NCBI GenBank assembly: GCA_009667805.1
Contig: CM019066.1
Location: forward strand, 113,760,190-113,824,189
Direction: 5' to 3'
Source of the DNA: Leptobrachium leishanense
Lineage: Eukaryota > Chordata > Amphibia > Anura > Megophryidae
DNA: 64,000 nt
Shown here: in pieces, positions 21,067 to 32,190 of the stretch
How positions within the stretch are numbered: the stretch's first letter is position 1
How the letters are laid out: every line of letters starts with the position of its first letter
The notes under the pieces: model-generated
What the model saw: only the letters and a program-made list of their open reading frames with translations
What the model was told of the DNA's origin: nothing
Database searches by the model: none
Made by a program: the position numbers and the translations under genes

Positions 21067-22068
21067 GGTTAATGTCGAAAGGCTTATAGGCGTGTCAGAT
21101 CAACCACCAGGTCAGGGAATACAGGCGTAGGGGGTCACAGACACCACGGAGTGGGAGCATGAGAGAGAAAGTATGTAGAATTAAGGGAAGAAGGGGGACG
21201 GGATTCAGAGATGAGCAGAAAGGGTAAAGAAAAGGGACAAGGAAGATAAGGTCAGATGACGTGGCTAAGTTGGCACAATAAAAGTAGAGCACAGGTGACA
21301 AAGAGGGTCAATGTGCACCCGCTGCGGCAACCTCCACCACTACGGACCAGATGGTTGAAGTGGGAAGGACCGCTGGTTTGGGGAAATTGCACTATACCTC
21401 GTGGGGCGGCAGGTGCCTAGGTAAAAATCAGGTGAGCACTGCTGATAGGTGGTAAAGGTGTTCAGTAATATGCAGCAATCCCGTCGGGCCACCTGCCCGA
21501 CAGAGCCGACATAAGGAGCAACAATACAGGTAGCGGCTAGCACATTAACGGTCCAGATTTGTCGAACAAGTAGTTTATAGGAAAAAAAAAAAAAGGGAGG
21601 GGAGGGGCCAGAGGAATAGGTGGGGAACCAGAGCGAGCAAGTTATAAAGTACACTGAGAATATATACAAATTAACGCGTAGTGGACTATACAAGCCATAT
21701 CTTTGGGAGCGTTAATAGAAATGTTTAGGAAGGTTGATATGGTACTCGAGGGGGGGGGGAGTGTGGATACCTAAATAGCAATCGTAAACCTACGAAAAAA
21801 CTTCATATGTTAAAATCACTAGTTTATGAGAAGGGAAACAGTGTTAGTAATAAGCATATTAACCAGTGGGTAGTCAATCCTAAAATAAGCCTAGCCATTC
21901 TGTCTTTCCTCCAATCTCCTACACCATGTAAAAAAGGAGAAAGAGAGGAAACAAAAAAAACACAAAAAACATCAACCCCCCCCCCTCTCTGAGCTCATGA
22001 AAAACGTGGCAAAGTAACCAATATAATATTTCCCCTCAGACAATCTAAATATAAAGTTAGAACCCTAC

Positions 22069-22615
22069 TGTCACGGTTCCCAGATCCCACCACGCAGTAC
22101 TTAACGCCCCACACTCCACAGAGCCCAGAAGCCACCAACAGAGCAGCCGTGAAGGATCTCTAACTGTCTGGTCCTTAGAATTGGCCAGGTAAACTAGCTA
22201 GACAGAAAGGGTTAACAACACGGGGAGTAGTCAGCCAAGCCAGAATCAGGAATACAGAGTTCAGAATGGTCAAATGGAATAGCCGGGTTGATATCAGAGC
22301 AGTAGCGTAGTACAAGAAAATGGTCTAGGGCAACAGAAGGCAGAATAGTCAGAAACAAGCAGAGGTCAATAACGGGTTAATTCAATATAGCAGTCAGGTA
22401 CAAGGAGCTCAGTTATGGATAACCACGATCTGGCAACTGCTGAGAATACACTGAGGGTTTTTAAAGACCTTCACCAGGCCACGCCCCCCACTCAAGCCGC
22501 GCCTCATGCAACCACCTCCCTGCCTGTCTCCATTTAAATCGGACATTGGTCAGCGAGCAGCATCAGACATGTTGCCCTCAAGCACACAGGTAGGGCTGGA
22601 AGCTCCCAACGTTAC
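22069..22615 (-). repeat. 3' LTR of the chromovirus
   Basis: On the element strand it starts TGTAACGTTGGG and ends GGGAACCGTGACA. A purine-rich tract (GTGGAGAGGGGGGTAC) precedes it at 22616-22631. The pol reading frame runs about 65 bases into this LTR before its stop. Confidence 0.85.
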
Positions 22616-25255
22616 AGTACCCCCCTCTCCACGGGAGGCCACCGGACGACCAACAGGACGAGCGGCAGGACGACCACCAGGGCGATTGGGGTGCGAGGCA
22701 TGGAACGCCCTGACCAACCTAGAGGCAGACATGTCGGAAGCTGGAATCCAGGACCGGTCTTCTGGACCATAACCCACCCAATCGACCAAGTACTGCAGAG
22801 CACCCCTGCACAGCCTAGAATCCAAAACCCTCCTAACCTCATACTCAGATTCACCATCAACCTGAATAGGTGGAGGAGGAGGAATGACCCGTGTGTACCT
22901 GTTACACAACAAAGGCTTCAGTAGGGAGGTGTGGAAGACGTTATGCATGCGAAGATGTTTAGGAAGGGCAAGAGCATAAGCCACAGGATTAATGCGGCGA
23001 ATGATCTTATATGGACCTATAAACCGAGGTGCCATTTTCATAGAAGGCACCCGCAACTTCACGTTCCTAGTGGACAACCAAACTCTATCCCCCACGTTAT
23101 AGGAGGGAGCTTGTAACCTATGCCTGTCAGCCTTACGTTTCTGGACAGCAACATTGCGCTCCATATTTTCTCGAATCTGTCTCCAAATCTCTTGCAGTTG
23201 AGTGAGATGGTCATCGAGAGCCGGGATGGCCTGTTCGGTAAACTGAAGCGGTAGAGCCGGAGGGAAAAAACCATAGATGGCAGAAAAAGGAGAGTGGCCA
23301 GTGGTCTCGTTAACGGCGTTATTACATGCATACTCAGCCCAGGGCAACAACTCCGACCAATTGTCTTGTTGTTGTGTGGTAAAGCAACGTATGTACTGCT
23401 CGAGACCCTGATTTGCCCTCTCTGCTGCCCCATTAGTTTGTGGATGATATGCTGAAGAGAAGGCCAATCGCACCCCCATCTCTGCACAGAAAACCCTCCA
23501 GAAACGAGAGACAAACTGGGCTCCTCTGTCAGAGACTATTTCAGACGGAACCCCATGTATTCGTACAATCTCTCTAGCAAATACAACTGCCAGTTCTTTG
23601 GCTGTAGGAAGCTTAGGTAGAGGGACAAAATGAGCCATTTTGGAGAAGCGGTCTACAACTGTCAGAACCACAGTATGACCCTTGGACTTCGGCAAGTCCA
23701 CAATAAAATCCATAGATAGATGAGACCAAGGCCTCTTAGGCATGGGTAAAGGCTGCAATAGACCGACAGGCAAGGATTTACTGGTTTTGCTTCTGGCACA
23801 GACTTGACAAGCCAAAACAAACAGACGTACGTCCTGTCGCATGGTGGGCCACCAGAACTGTCTGGAGATACTGGTAAGAGTCTTAGTAATACCAGGATGA
23901 CCTGCTGGTTTAGAATCATGAAACATTATGAGTAATTCTTGTCTTTCCTTTTCAGGTACAAACAAAATATCTGGAGGCTTGTCAGGTGGAGCCCCTACTT
24001 GAACTGCCTGGAGGCGTTCCAGGAAAGGCGAGGAGACAGACAAGACTGTGGAAGCCACAATACGTTCAGGAGGAACTATAGGATTGTGGTCTTGTGTATT
24101 AGATTCATACGGGTCATATTGACGAGATAAGGCATCAGACTTTACATTGCGGTCACCTGGTCTGTAAGTCAATACAAAATTAAACCGAGATAGTAGCAAT
24201 GACCACCTGGCCTGTCTCGCGTTCAAACGTTTAGCATCCCCGATGTACGTAAGGTTCTTATGATCAGTAATTATCAATAAAGGGTCAAGAGTACCTTCCA
24301 ACAAATGTCTCCACTCTGATAGGGCAGACACAATAGCAAGCAATTCTCTGTTACCGATATCATAATTGCGTTCTGCTGGTGATAATTTTCTTGAAAAGAA
24401 CCCACAAGGATGTAGAGGTTTTCCTGAAGACTCTCTTTGAGACAGGACAGCCCCAATGCCTATCTCGGAAGCATCAACCTCAAGAACAAACGGAATCCTG
24501 GGATCAGGATGCCGTAACACGGGAGCGGAAGTGAAAGCTTGTTTGAGGGCTTCGAATGCTTGTTTGGATTGAGAAGACCAGATCTGGTTCTTCAGACCTT
24601 TACGTGTCATATTAATGATAGGGGAGGCTACAGCGGAATAATTCTTGATAAATCTCCTATAATAGTTGGAAAACCCCAGAATCCTCTGTATGGCCTTGAG
24701 ACCTTGAGGGAGAGGCCATTCTGAGATGGCCGTGAGTTTAGAAGGATCCATCTCAAAACTTTCTGGAGTGATAATATACCCAAGAAATTTCACAGTAGTA
24801 ATGTCGAATAAACACTTCTCTAGTTTGCAATAAAGACCATTGTCCAGTAATTTAGCTAATACCTGTCTGACATGTGCATGGTGGGTTTTCAGATCGGGAG
24901 AGTAAATCAGTATATCGTCTAGGTATACTATAACAAAGGTTTGTAAGAAATCTCTGAGCACATCATTAATAAAATCCTGGAATACCGCTGGAGCATTACA
25001 AAGACCGAAAGGCATGACCAAGTATTCATAATGCCCACTCCTGGTGTTAAATGCTGTTCTCCACTCATGCCCCTCTTTTATACGTATCAGGTTGTAAGCT
25101 CCTCTTAAATCAAGTTTTGTGTATACTGCTGACCCCCTTAACCTGTCGAACAGTTCTGATATGAGAGGGATAGGGTACACGTTCTTAATGGTGATCTTGT
25201 TAAGCCCCCTATAAATCGATACACGGGCGTAAATCTCCCTCTTTTTTAGACACAA
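22550..25255 (-). pseudogene. Chromovirus pol: RT, RNase H, integrase, chromodomain
   Basis: The 901-codon open frame encodes, in order, reverse transcriptase (YLDDILIY near residue 112), RNase H (VLEVDASEIGIG near 260, then GNREL and TDHKN), the integrase HHCC finger (HPGITKTL..CQVCARSK), the integrase core with its three acidic residues (MDFIVD, SDRGAQF, GAAERANQ), and a C-terminal chromodomain (YEVRRVLDSRL..YLVDWVGYGPEDRSW). The real RT start lies further upstream: the link to the protease frame is broken by a one-base shift at about 25220 and a stop at about 25290. All catalytic motifs I can check are present. Confidence 0.85.
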
Positions 25256-25289
25256 AAAAGAACCCAGCCCCTGCTGGAGAAGAGGAACG

Positions 25290-25877
25290 TCAGATAAAAC
25301 CTCTCTCCAAATTCTCCTTTATGTACTCCTCCATAATTTGGTTCTCCTTTATGGAAAGAGGATATACTTTGCCTCGAGGAGGCATGGTACCAGGATGAAT
25401 ATCTATGGCACAATCATATGGTCTATGTGGGGGCAGTTTCTCTGCCTCTCTTTTATCAAATACAGCCCTGAGGTCGGCATATTGGTCAGGAACCTCTGTA
25501 GACAATGGAGAAGCTGTGGGTGTGTTCAGGGCACCGACATGCTGAATGGGTATTAAACAAGTCCCAAAACAAGCAGGACTCCAAGACAGTATCTCTCCCT
25601 TAGCCCAATCAATAACAGGATTATGTTCCACCAACCAAGGGAAACCAAGTACAACAGGATTGGAAGGTGAATGGATAACTTGAAATATGATTTCTTCTTT
25701 ATGCAAGAGACCAGTGGTAAGAACCACTGTAACCGTATCGTGAGTAATCCTAGGGCAGGATAACGGTCTGCGGTCTATGGCTTCGACGGCTAAGGGTGTC
25801 TCTCTTACAACCAGAGGTAGAGAAATGGAAGAAGCGTAGTTAACATCGATAAAGTTGCCAGCAGCCCCAGAATCCAA
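25290..25877 (-). pseudogene. Chromovirus protease region of pol
   Basis: The frame contains the retropepsin-type active site LDSGAAGNFID at its beginning and ends in KENLERGFI, which in this family leads directly into reverse transcriptase. A TGA stop follows at about 25290. The apparent start is a TTG inside the protein, so the true N-terminus is a fusion with or frameshift from gag, about 120 bases upstream. Confidence 0.8.
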
Positions 25878-25994
25878 AAAAAGCGGTAGTCTGTGTGGTC
25901 TTGGTCTCCCAAGCCAAGGATACTGGTAACATAAGTTTAGTGTCTTTGACAGGAGACATGCACGTCACACCCAAGGCCTGTCTCCTCAGCTGCC

Positions 25995-26927
25995 TTAGGT
26001 GCGGTAGTTTTCCGGCTTATCATGCATCTTAGGACGAGTAGGACATTGAAATCGTACATGTCCCCCCAAACCACAATACAGGCACAATCCCTTACGAAAA
26101 CGCCTTGTTCTCTCTTCCTCTGTAAGCCTAGTACGGCCTAGTTGCATAGGCTCAGAGGGAGGAGATAACTCTCTTGGTGGTGCCTGAAAGACAGGGGCCA
26201 ACCTAGGTAACGGTCTCTTGGGTTTCTCTCTTGGAGTCCTTCTGTCCCTTATCTGATTAACCAGATCTATACAATAATCAATGAGTTCACACAATACCTC
26301 AGGTAGTTTACGTGGAGCCAATTCATGCATCAATGACTCTGATAAACCCTCCATAAAAGCCAGAACCAGTGTCTCATTTGTCCAGTTCACATCAGAGATC
26401 AAGGTTTTAAATTCTATGGCATAATCAGAAACAGTCCTGTTCCCTTGACGTATGCGGAACAAGGATTTGCCAGCTACCGTGGCCTTTCTGGTAGGATTAA
26501 ATGTACGTTGTAACTCGGCTATGAATTCTTTATAATCCCGTATGATAGGCTTCTCTGCCTCCCATAACAGAGTCGCCCATGTCAATGCTCTGCCAGACAG
26601 ATGATTAATAATGAACCCCACTTTGGCAATGTCAGAGAAAAACATCTGTGGATTTAATTTAAAATGAATATCCACATGGACCAAAAATCCCTGGCACTCT
26701 GAGGGAGTACCGTCAAACCTCATAGGAGCGGTCATGTGTACCTGGGATGTCTGAACGACACGGGACACAGGTATATCAAGCGGGGGTGCAACCCCAGCTG
26801 GTTCCAGGTGAGCCGTACGAGTCAGGATAGTTTGTAAGGCAATAGAAAACTGATCCATCCTATGATCCTGCTCATCCTGTCTCGATACAAAGTTAGCCAA
26901 GTACTGTGTTAAGTCTGCGGGATCCAT
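25995..26927 (-). CDS. Chromovirus gag with CCHC zinc knuckle
   Basis: A 310-codon intact frame starts at ATG 26927, 17 bases inside the 5' LTR, the normal gag position. The middle part matches the retrotransposon gag (capsid) family, with ALTWATLLW and EFIAELQRTFNP-type segments. Near the C-terminus is one zinc knuckle CX2CX4HX4C (CLYCGLGGHVRFQC). Host genes of the PEG10/RTL group derive from this type of gag, but flanking LTRs and pol show this is a transposon copy. The frame is open throughout. Confidence 0.85.
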   Translation of the reverse strand: MDPADLTQYLANFVSRQDEQDHRMDQFSIALQTILTRTAHLEPAGVAPPLDIPVSRVVQTSQVHMTAPMRFDGTPSECQGFLVHVDIHFKLNPQMFFSDIAKVGFIINHLSGRALTWATLLWEAEKPIIRDYKEFIAELQRTFNPTRKATVAGKSLFRIRQGNRTVSDYAIEFKTLISDVNWTNETLVLAFMEGLSESLMHELAPRKLPEVLCELIDYCIDLVNQIRDRRTPREKPKRPLPRLAPVFQAPPRELSPPSEPMQLGRTRLTEEERTRRFRKGLCLYCGLGGHVRFQCPTRPKMHDKPENYRT

Positions 26928-26943
26928 AGTGGCCAGATCGTAA

Positions 26944-27490
26944 TGTCACGGTTCCCAGATCCCACCACGCAGTACGTAACGCCCCACACTCCACAGAGCC
27001 CAGAAGCTACCAACAGAGTAGCCGTGAAAGATCTCTAACTGTCTGGTCCTTAGAATTGGCCAGGTAAACTAGCTAGACAGAAAGGGTTAACAACACGGGG
27101 AGTAGTCAGCCGAGCCAGAATCAGGAATACAGAGTTCAGAATGGTCAAATGGAATAGCCGGGTCGATATCAGAGCAGTAGCGTAGTACAAGAAAATGGTC
27201 TAGGGCAACAGAAGGCAGAATAGTCAGAAACAAGCAGAGGTCAATAACGGGTTAACTCAATATAGCAGTCAGGTACAAGGAGCTCAGGTATGGATAACCA
27301 CGATCTGGCAACTGCTGAGAATACACTGAGGGTTTTTAAAGACCTTCACCAGGCCACGCCCCCACTCAAGCCGCGTCTCATGCAACCACCTCCCTGCCTG
27401 TCTCCATTTAAACCGGGCATTGGTCAGCGAGCAGCATCAGACATGCTGCCCTCAAGCACACAGGTAGGGCTGGAAGCTCCCAACGTTACA
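26944..27490 (-). repeat. 5' LTR of the chromovirus
   Basis: It is the same length as the 3' LTR and is followed on the + strand by the duplication CCTAC at 27491-27495 and then L1-like sequence. Confidence 0.85.
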
Positions 27491-27742
27491 CCTACAAACT
27501 GCAGAAACAATATCTTTATCGACAGAAAGTACTCAGAGGTCGGAACCAGTGAGGCCCAATCGCCGGAGTACCGAGTCCTGACTGTATTAGGAAGCGTCCA
27601 TTCAAACCGGGCAACCTATATACCAGGACCGAGGACCAAATCAATGCCAGCAGTCGCTGGAAGAGGGACAGTGTTCCTCAGCAAGAAGAAGGGGAATTTT
27701 CTGCTTGTATAGTGTCAAGTTGTGACACTGTGTAAGAACGCC

Positions 27743-28696
27743 TCAGCCCATTGGTGTGGTCAGAGGCCTAGCGCGGTCCATCGAGCGGGTCTCACTCCGT
27801 CGGCTTCCCTTAGGGGAGCGTAGAGGACGGGGATCTTCGGTCAGAGACACTATGTTGGAGGTCTGTAGAGGGCTGACTTCCCAATCTATGACTTCAAGGT
27901 CTGGTAGGCCAAGATTAGATAGGAAAGTAGGCACATCTGGCGGTGAGCGGATTACATGCGTCAAATAATTTTTCCTCATGGTTAGGGCGATGGGGAACCC
28001 CCAGCGATATGGTACCTTCTCTTCCTGAAAGACTCTGGTTATGGGGCGCAATGCATGCCGTGCGGCAAGTGTGTGTGGAGACAAGTCATGGAAGAGCTCA
28101 AAAGTTTCCTCCGAGAATTTCCAGTGTCTGCGCGTGCGGGCATTTTGCATTATGGCGTCCTTCAAGGTGTAATCTGGTAGATGACAAATTAAGTCTCTCG
28201 GGGGGGCTGAAGCAGTAGTGGCCCTGGGTTTCAGCGCTCGGTGTGCCCTGTCAATTGCGGCATGTGGCAGAGGTGGTCCCCCCAATATGTGTGTAAATGC
28301 ACCGATGAGAAAGGCCTTCACCTCAGTGACGTCTTCTCTTACCCCTCTCACCCGGATGTTATGCCTTCTAGATCGATTTTCTAGATCATCCATCCGTCGC
28401 TGAAGGTCCGAAAATCTTTGTTCTGTCAGTACATCTCCTCGGGGTAGGGTAGACCGGGCCACCGCAGCTCCTTCTTCCAAAAGTGTGACACGCGTGTCGA
28501 TAGCCGATATTTCAGCGCGCACCTCAGAATTCTCCTTCCCGATAGCCGCCTGCACTTGATCTAGCATGTCTTTAAAATCAGTGCGGGTTGGTAACTTGGC
28601 CCGGGTGGGTAATTCTGCTATTAGTTTTTCCAGGCGTTGGATCGCCATGTGTCCTCCGGTGGGGGAGGCCTCGGAAGTAGCAGGGGAAGCCGCCAT
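27743..28696 (-). CDS. L1-like ORF1 protein
   Basis: The 317-codon open frame has the layout of L1 ORF1 proteins, which bind RNA and chaperone LINE RNPs. An N-terminal segment of about 100 residues is probably coiled-coil (IDTRVTLLEEG, LQRRMDDLENRSRR). It is followed by the RRM-type HNIRVRGVRE motif, and then a C-terminal domain with ALTMRKNYLTHVI. The start at 28696 is supported by the open frame and position 0.7 kb inside the 5' end; the second ATG at 28648 is an alternative. No stop interrupts it. Confidence 0.8.
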   Translation of the reverse strand: MAASPATSEASPTGGHMAIQRLEKLIAELPTRAKLPTRTDFKDMLDQVQAAIGKENSEVRAEISAIDTRVTLLEEGAAVARSTLPRGDVLTEQRFSDLQRRMDDLENRSRRHNIRVRGVREDVTEVKAFLIGAFTHILGGPPLPHAAIDRAHRALKPRATTASAPPRDLICHLPDYTLKDAIMQNARTRRHWKFSEETFELFHDLSPHTLAARHALRPITRVFQEEKVPYRWGFPIALTMRKNYLTHVIRSPPDVPTFLSNLGLPDLEVIDWEVSPLQTSNIVSLTEDPRPLRSPKGSRRSETRSMDRARPLTTPMG

Positions 28697-28784
28697 CTTA
28701 GCCGCGCCTTGTTTCGTAGGCCGCGATTGCGGGGTATGAAAGAACTCAGAAATGTCTCTCCCCGGTGTGTCCCCTGTATTCTTA

Positions 28785-29225
28785 GGCTGGGGTCAGACGA
28801 GCGTAGTGTTCACGTCCGTGATTGCGCCTAAAAGTACGTCCGTGATAGCATGAAAGAAAGCCCATCGGAGCCCGTTACATGAAGTACGTCCGCACTGAAC
28901 TACGGACGCACAACGGCCGCGGCCCACGGACGCAAGGCAGGCAAGAACGTACAACTCCTAGAACGTCCGCACAAAGTGCGCTGCGTCCGCAACGTCCGCA
29001 TAGCTTTGTGTGTGAGTGATGGAACGTGGTCAGACGGACTGCATTTATACGTCCAGCATTTTTCACGGACAAAATGGTTTTGCTTTTTATTTTCTCTCCT
29101 ATATCCGTCAAAATATACGTCAGTGATAAACGGACTGTGTGGCCACTACTGCGTCTTCCGTACTGACGTACGTCCGTGTACACGGACGTACAGTCCGTAG
29201 AAATCACGCTCGTCTGACCCTAGCC
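28785..29225. mobile_element. Harbinger-like MITE in the L1 5' UTR
   Basis: The ends are GGCTGGGGTCAGACGAGCG and its inverse (CGCTCGTCTGACCCTAGCC). Flanks are TTA on the left (28782-28784) and TCA on the right, probably a mutated TTA. The interior is rich in CGTCCGT/ACGGACG and belongs to the family at 264-665, 9956-10353 and 59442-59888. Confidence 0.75.
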
Positions 29226-29379
29226 TCAGAGGGTAATCTGGTAGATCTTCTCTGAGAGGAGCGGACCATAGCCGCTAACAAGCTATGAAAGGCGAATTTG
29301 TCAGCAATGTGGCAGGAGCTCACGCACTATGCTGCCATCTCCGTTCCCAGTCAGGCCACGCCCCCGTCCCAAGATTATT

Positions 29380-30839
29380 GAGCAATCTTGTAAACTTGTT
29401 TCTCCAAACTATTTTGTATTTTGTAAGTTTTGTTACCCAACACATGCTTCTAAACGTGTTCCATTGTGATAGTTTAAGCACAATAAAATGTAATTGATAT
29501 TTGCTACTTGTTTGGCATGCCGGATCTTTTCCAGAACATTTGCGTCTTCTACAAAATGGGAAATGTAAGACCTGGATAAAAATCAAACAGAATGTCCCAG
29601 TGCTGTATTTCGTTTATCTAAATCCTTCAAGCCATTCGCTTCACTGTTCCATTCATTCGCTATCTGGAACAACTGGAAATATACCAGATATACCCGTTAG
29701 TTTGCTAATATTGCATACAACAGAGCTACTTTGGAGAGACGGCTAGGGCTGGGATTCAAAATAAGTCACTACAGCTCATTATCTGGAAAGCATAACATAG
29801 TAATAGTTCCCATGAAGTGGTTACAAAATATCAGTATTCTTAATCCTATGTCAAAGGGATTTAACACAGTGCAGTACTTGGGTGGAATGTATTGCTGGTT
29901 TTCTATAACGATACTGATCGCAAAGATACAGACCACACAGACGAGATGACTAAGACATCTCAGCTAAACTCTATTTTTAATGTGTGTGTATTCCTGTTGT
30001 AATAAACCTGCAATATTTTCCCACATATATTGTAGGTTTGTATTGTATCACACATGCTAATACTACATACAATATTTAGAATGATGGTGTTTAGCTGAAG
30101 ACTTCAAGAAATAAAGGCGTTCTTTGTGACTGACAAGTATTTTAAAAGGGTTTTGTCATATTGTCAATGTTAGCTTATACTGTATCTAGATATAATATTT
30201 AGTCTTTAGTTTAATTTTTGCTCACTGCTCTTTTATAACTATGCAAAGAAGTATTGAGGGCCATCTAGCTGGCATTGTGCTTGCTAGACGCGCACACACA
30301 CACACCAATCGTCTTAGGGCCAACAACTTAGGGAAGTATTACAAAGCTGGTGCTAACTTAATCAGGGCTGTTGTAAACTTCCCATCTGCCGTGGTTTTTT
30401 TGGATTTAACCAGAAATAAATCCATACGCCATCTACCTCGAAAAAAAAAATCGCTAAGTGACCAATTCTATATTTTATTACCTTCGGATCTGCACAAGGA
30501 GATCTTTTGTCTTCTATCTTTTTCTACATATATCGCTATGGTGAGAGATCCAGCGAAATAAGGTGTGGGTTACCTGAGAAGATCTCTGAAAACATACCCA
30601 GCTGCGCTGATCCACTCAGCCAGTGATAGGGCTCTTATTTTGTGAGTGGACCGAATATATGCATATAGATTGTATCAACTCTATGTAACATACTGCACCA
30701 ATATATATTCTATTTTTGTTTTGCTTCACATATGTATCCATGTGGTTGAGGTTAATACGGGAGCCACCTAAACCCCTAAACGATACAGTTCGCGCTGACC
30801 AGATACGTACACATATATTATTAACTGGTATGCCTACAG
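29380..30839. other. Unassigned sequence between LINEs
   Basis: I see no exon, repeat family or long conserved frame here. A short motif near 30330-30385 (GCTGGTGCTAACTT, GCTGTTGTAAACTT) recurs in the hairpin at 43860-43940. Microsatellite CACACACACA lies at 30294-30303. Confidence 0.5.
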
Positions 30840-31905
30840 CAAGCATGGTAGACAAACTGTACACATGTACGCAGACGACACTGTAATCTATACCAGCCAA
30901 CCAAATCTCCCGCAGCTGAAGGCCGTGCTGCAAGACCAATTCACAGGGGTAGAAAAGTGGATCGCAGATAACAAACCTTTTCTAAATACTCACAAAACTG
31001 TTACAATGCTCTTTGGAACTGCACCTAAACTACACAAATTGAAAACACCCCATCTATGTGTGGGGACAAGATCAAATGACACACTGACTACAGTCACTTC
31101 TCTCAAATATCTAGGTATGTGGTTAGACCCAAATCTATCTTTTGGCCCCCACATCGAAAAACTCTCATCTAAACTCTACCCCAAACTAGGTGCCTTGTAC
31201 AGAAACAAATCCTGCCTGAGCCCCGCAGTAAGAAAGCAGATTGTGCAACAAGTGCTTATGCCAGCTATTGAATACGGAGATGTAGTGTATGCAGCTGCCC
31301 CTCAATCACACCTCCAGAAACTTACTACATTGTATAACTCATTCTGCCGCTTTGTGCTACAATGTAACTACATAACCCACCATTGTGACATGTTAAAAGA
31401 ACTAAACTGGCCATCGCTGGAATCTAGACGCACTCTTCACCTTTCCAACCTGGTGTTTAAGAGCTTTTCTGGGAAGCTACCACCCTACCTGAATAGGCTG
31501 ATTGCCCCAGCAGTTCCCTCATCCTATAACCTCAGAACCAGGACCAGCACCTTACTTGCAATACCACAATACAAAAAGAAATACATTTTCCTACAGAGCA
31601 CCGCAAATATGGAATAACCTCCCAGACGCCATCAAATATTCCTCCAGTCTAAAGTCCCTTAAGAATTCCCTATTAACATACCTCAATACGAAATGCACCT
31701 GTAAACATGTAACATAATGACTTTATTTCCTACATGTTTATTTTTCTGTTAATCTGTATATTTGGTTTTGTGTTAATATCTTGCATTTTACTATTTTGTA
31801 TTTCTGTAACCATTCATTGTTCTTGAACCCAGGACATACTTGAAAACGAGAGAAATCTCAATGTATCCTTCCTGGTAAAATCCTTTATAAATAAATAAAA
31901 TAAAT
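30840..31905 (+). pseudogene. L2-like LINE 3' end (RT C-terminal half)
   Basis: The frame 30865-31617 starts just before the RT active-site motif YADDTVIY and continues with thumb and C-terminal sequence (LKYLGMWLDPNLSF, AIEYGDVVYAAA). A shift near 31590 moves coding to the frame ending at 31717 (FSYRAPQIWNNLPDAIK), the usual C-terminal block of L2/CR1-group LINEs. The 3' UTR ends in an ATAAATAAATAAAATAAATA-type tail. Everything upstream of YADD is missing, so it is a 5'-truncated copy. A matching tail fragment is at 58121-58185. Confidence 0.75.
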
Positions 31906-31914
31906 AGGTAGACA

Positions 31915-32190
31915 TAGGTTAAGGACACCTTATCCAGAATGCTTGGGACACCGAGCATTCTGGATTTCAGAATTCTTCCAGATTTCAGAATCTGGTAAAT
32001 CCAATGTTTGAGAGGAAGGAGATTGGGTAGGAGAGCTACAATCCCCTTCCTGCTACAGCCACCAGTTAGTACACGCCCTGGGAGTGCTGTGCTGGATTAC
32101 ATAGCAGATATGACACTTGGATAGGCGTGACTCCGAGCAACAATTTTCGGATATTCTGGATTTTTGAATTCCAGATAATGGGTGCTCAAC
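31915..32190. mobile_element. Tigger/pogo-like MITE
   Basis: The left end (ATAGGTTAAGGACACCTTATCC) and right end (inverse GTTGAGCACCCATTATCTGG) are imperfect inverted repeats. Internal CATTCTGGATTTCAGAATT repeats resemble the ends of Tc1/mariner-group Tigger elements. No protein is encoded. Confidence 0.5.

Larger units (their letters stand above)
22069..27490 (-). mobile_element. Ty3/gypsy chromovirus, nearly complete
   Basis: Two 547-bp LTRs (22069-22615, 26944-27490) flank gag and pol on the minus strand. The 5-bp duplication CCTAC lies at 22064-22068 and 27491-27495. By eye the LTRs differ at about a dozen positions, so the insertion is not very old. The integrase carries a C-terminal chromodomain, which places it with chromoviruses such as the vertebrate sushi-type elements. 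It sits in the spacer between ORF1 and ORF2 of the L1-like element, on the same strand. Confidence 0.9.
17432..29365 (-). mobile_element. L1-like LINE, near full length, split by two insertions
   Basis: A 14-bp direct repeat GTCCCAAGATTATT (17418-17431 and 29366-29379) bounds the element. Its poly-A tail is the T-run at 17431-17441, and its 5' end (GGGGGCGTGGCCTGACTGGG on the minus strand) is at 29365. The order on the minus strand is 5' UTR, ORF1, spacer, ORF2, 3' UTR. A chromovirus (22069-27490) and a MITE (28785-29225) interrupt it, leaving about 6 kb of LINE. Both ORFs show L1/Tx1-type domains, but ORF2 is decayed. Confidence 0.85.
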
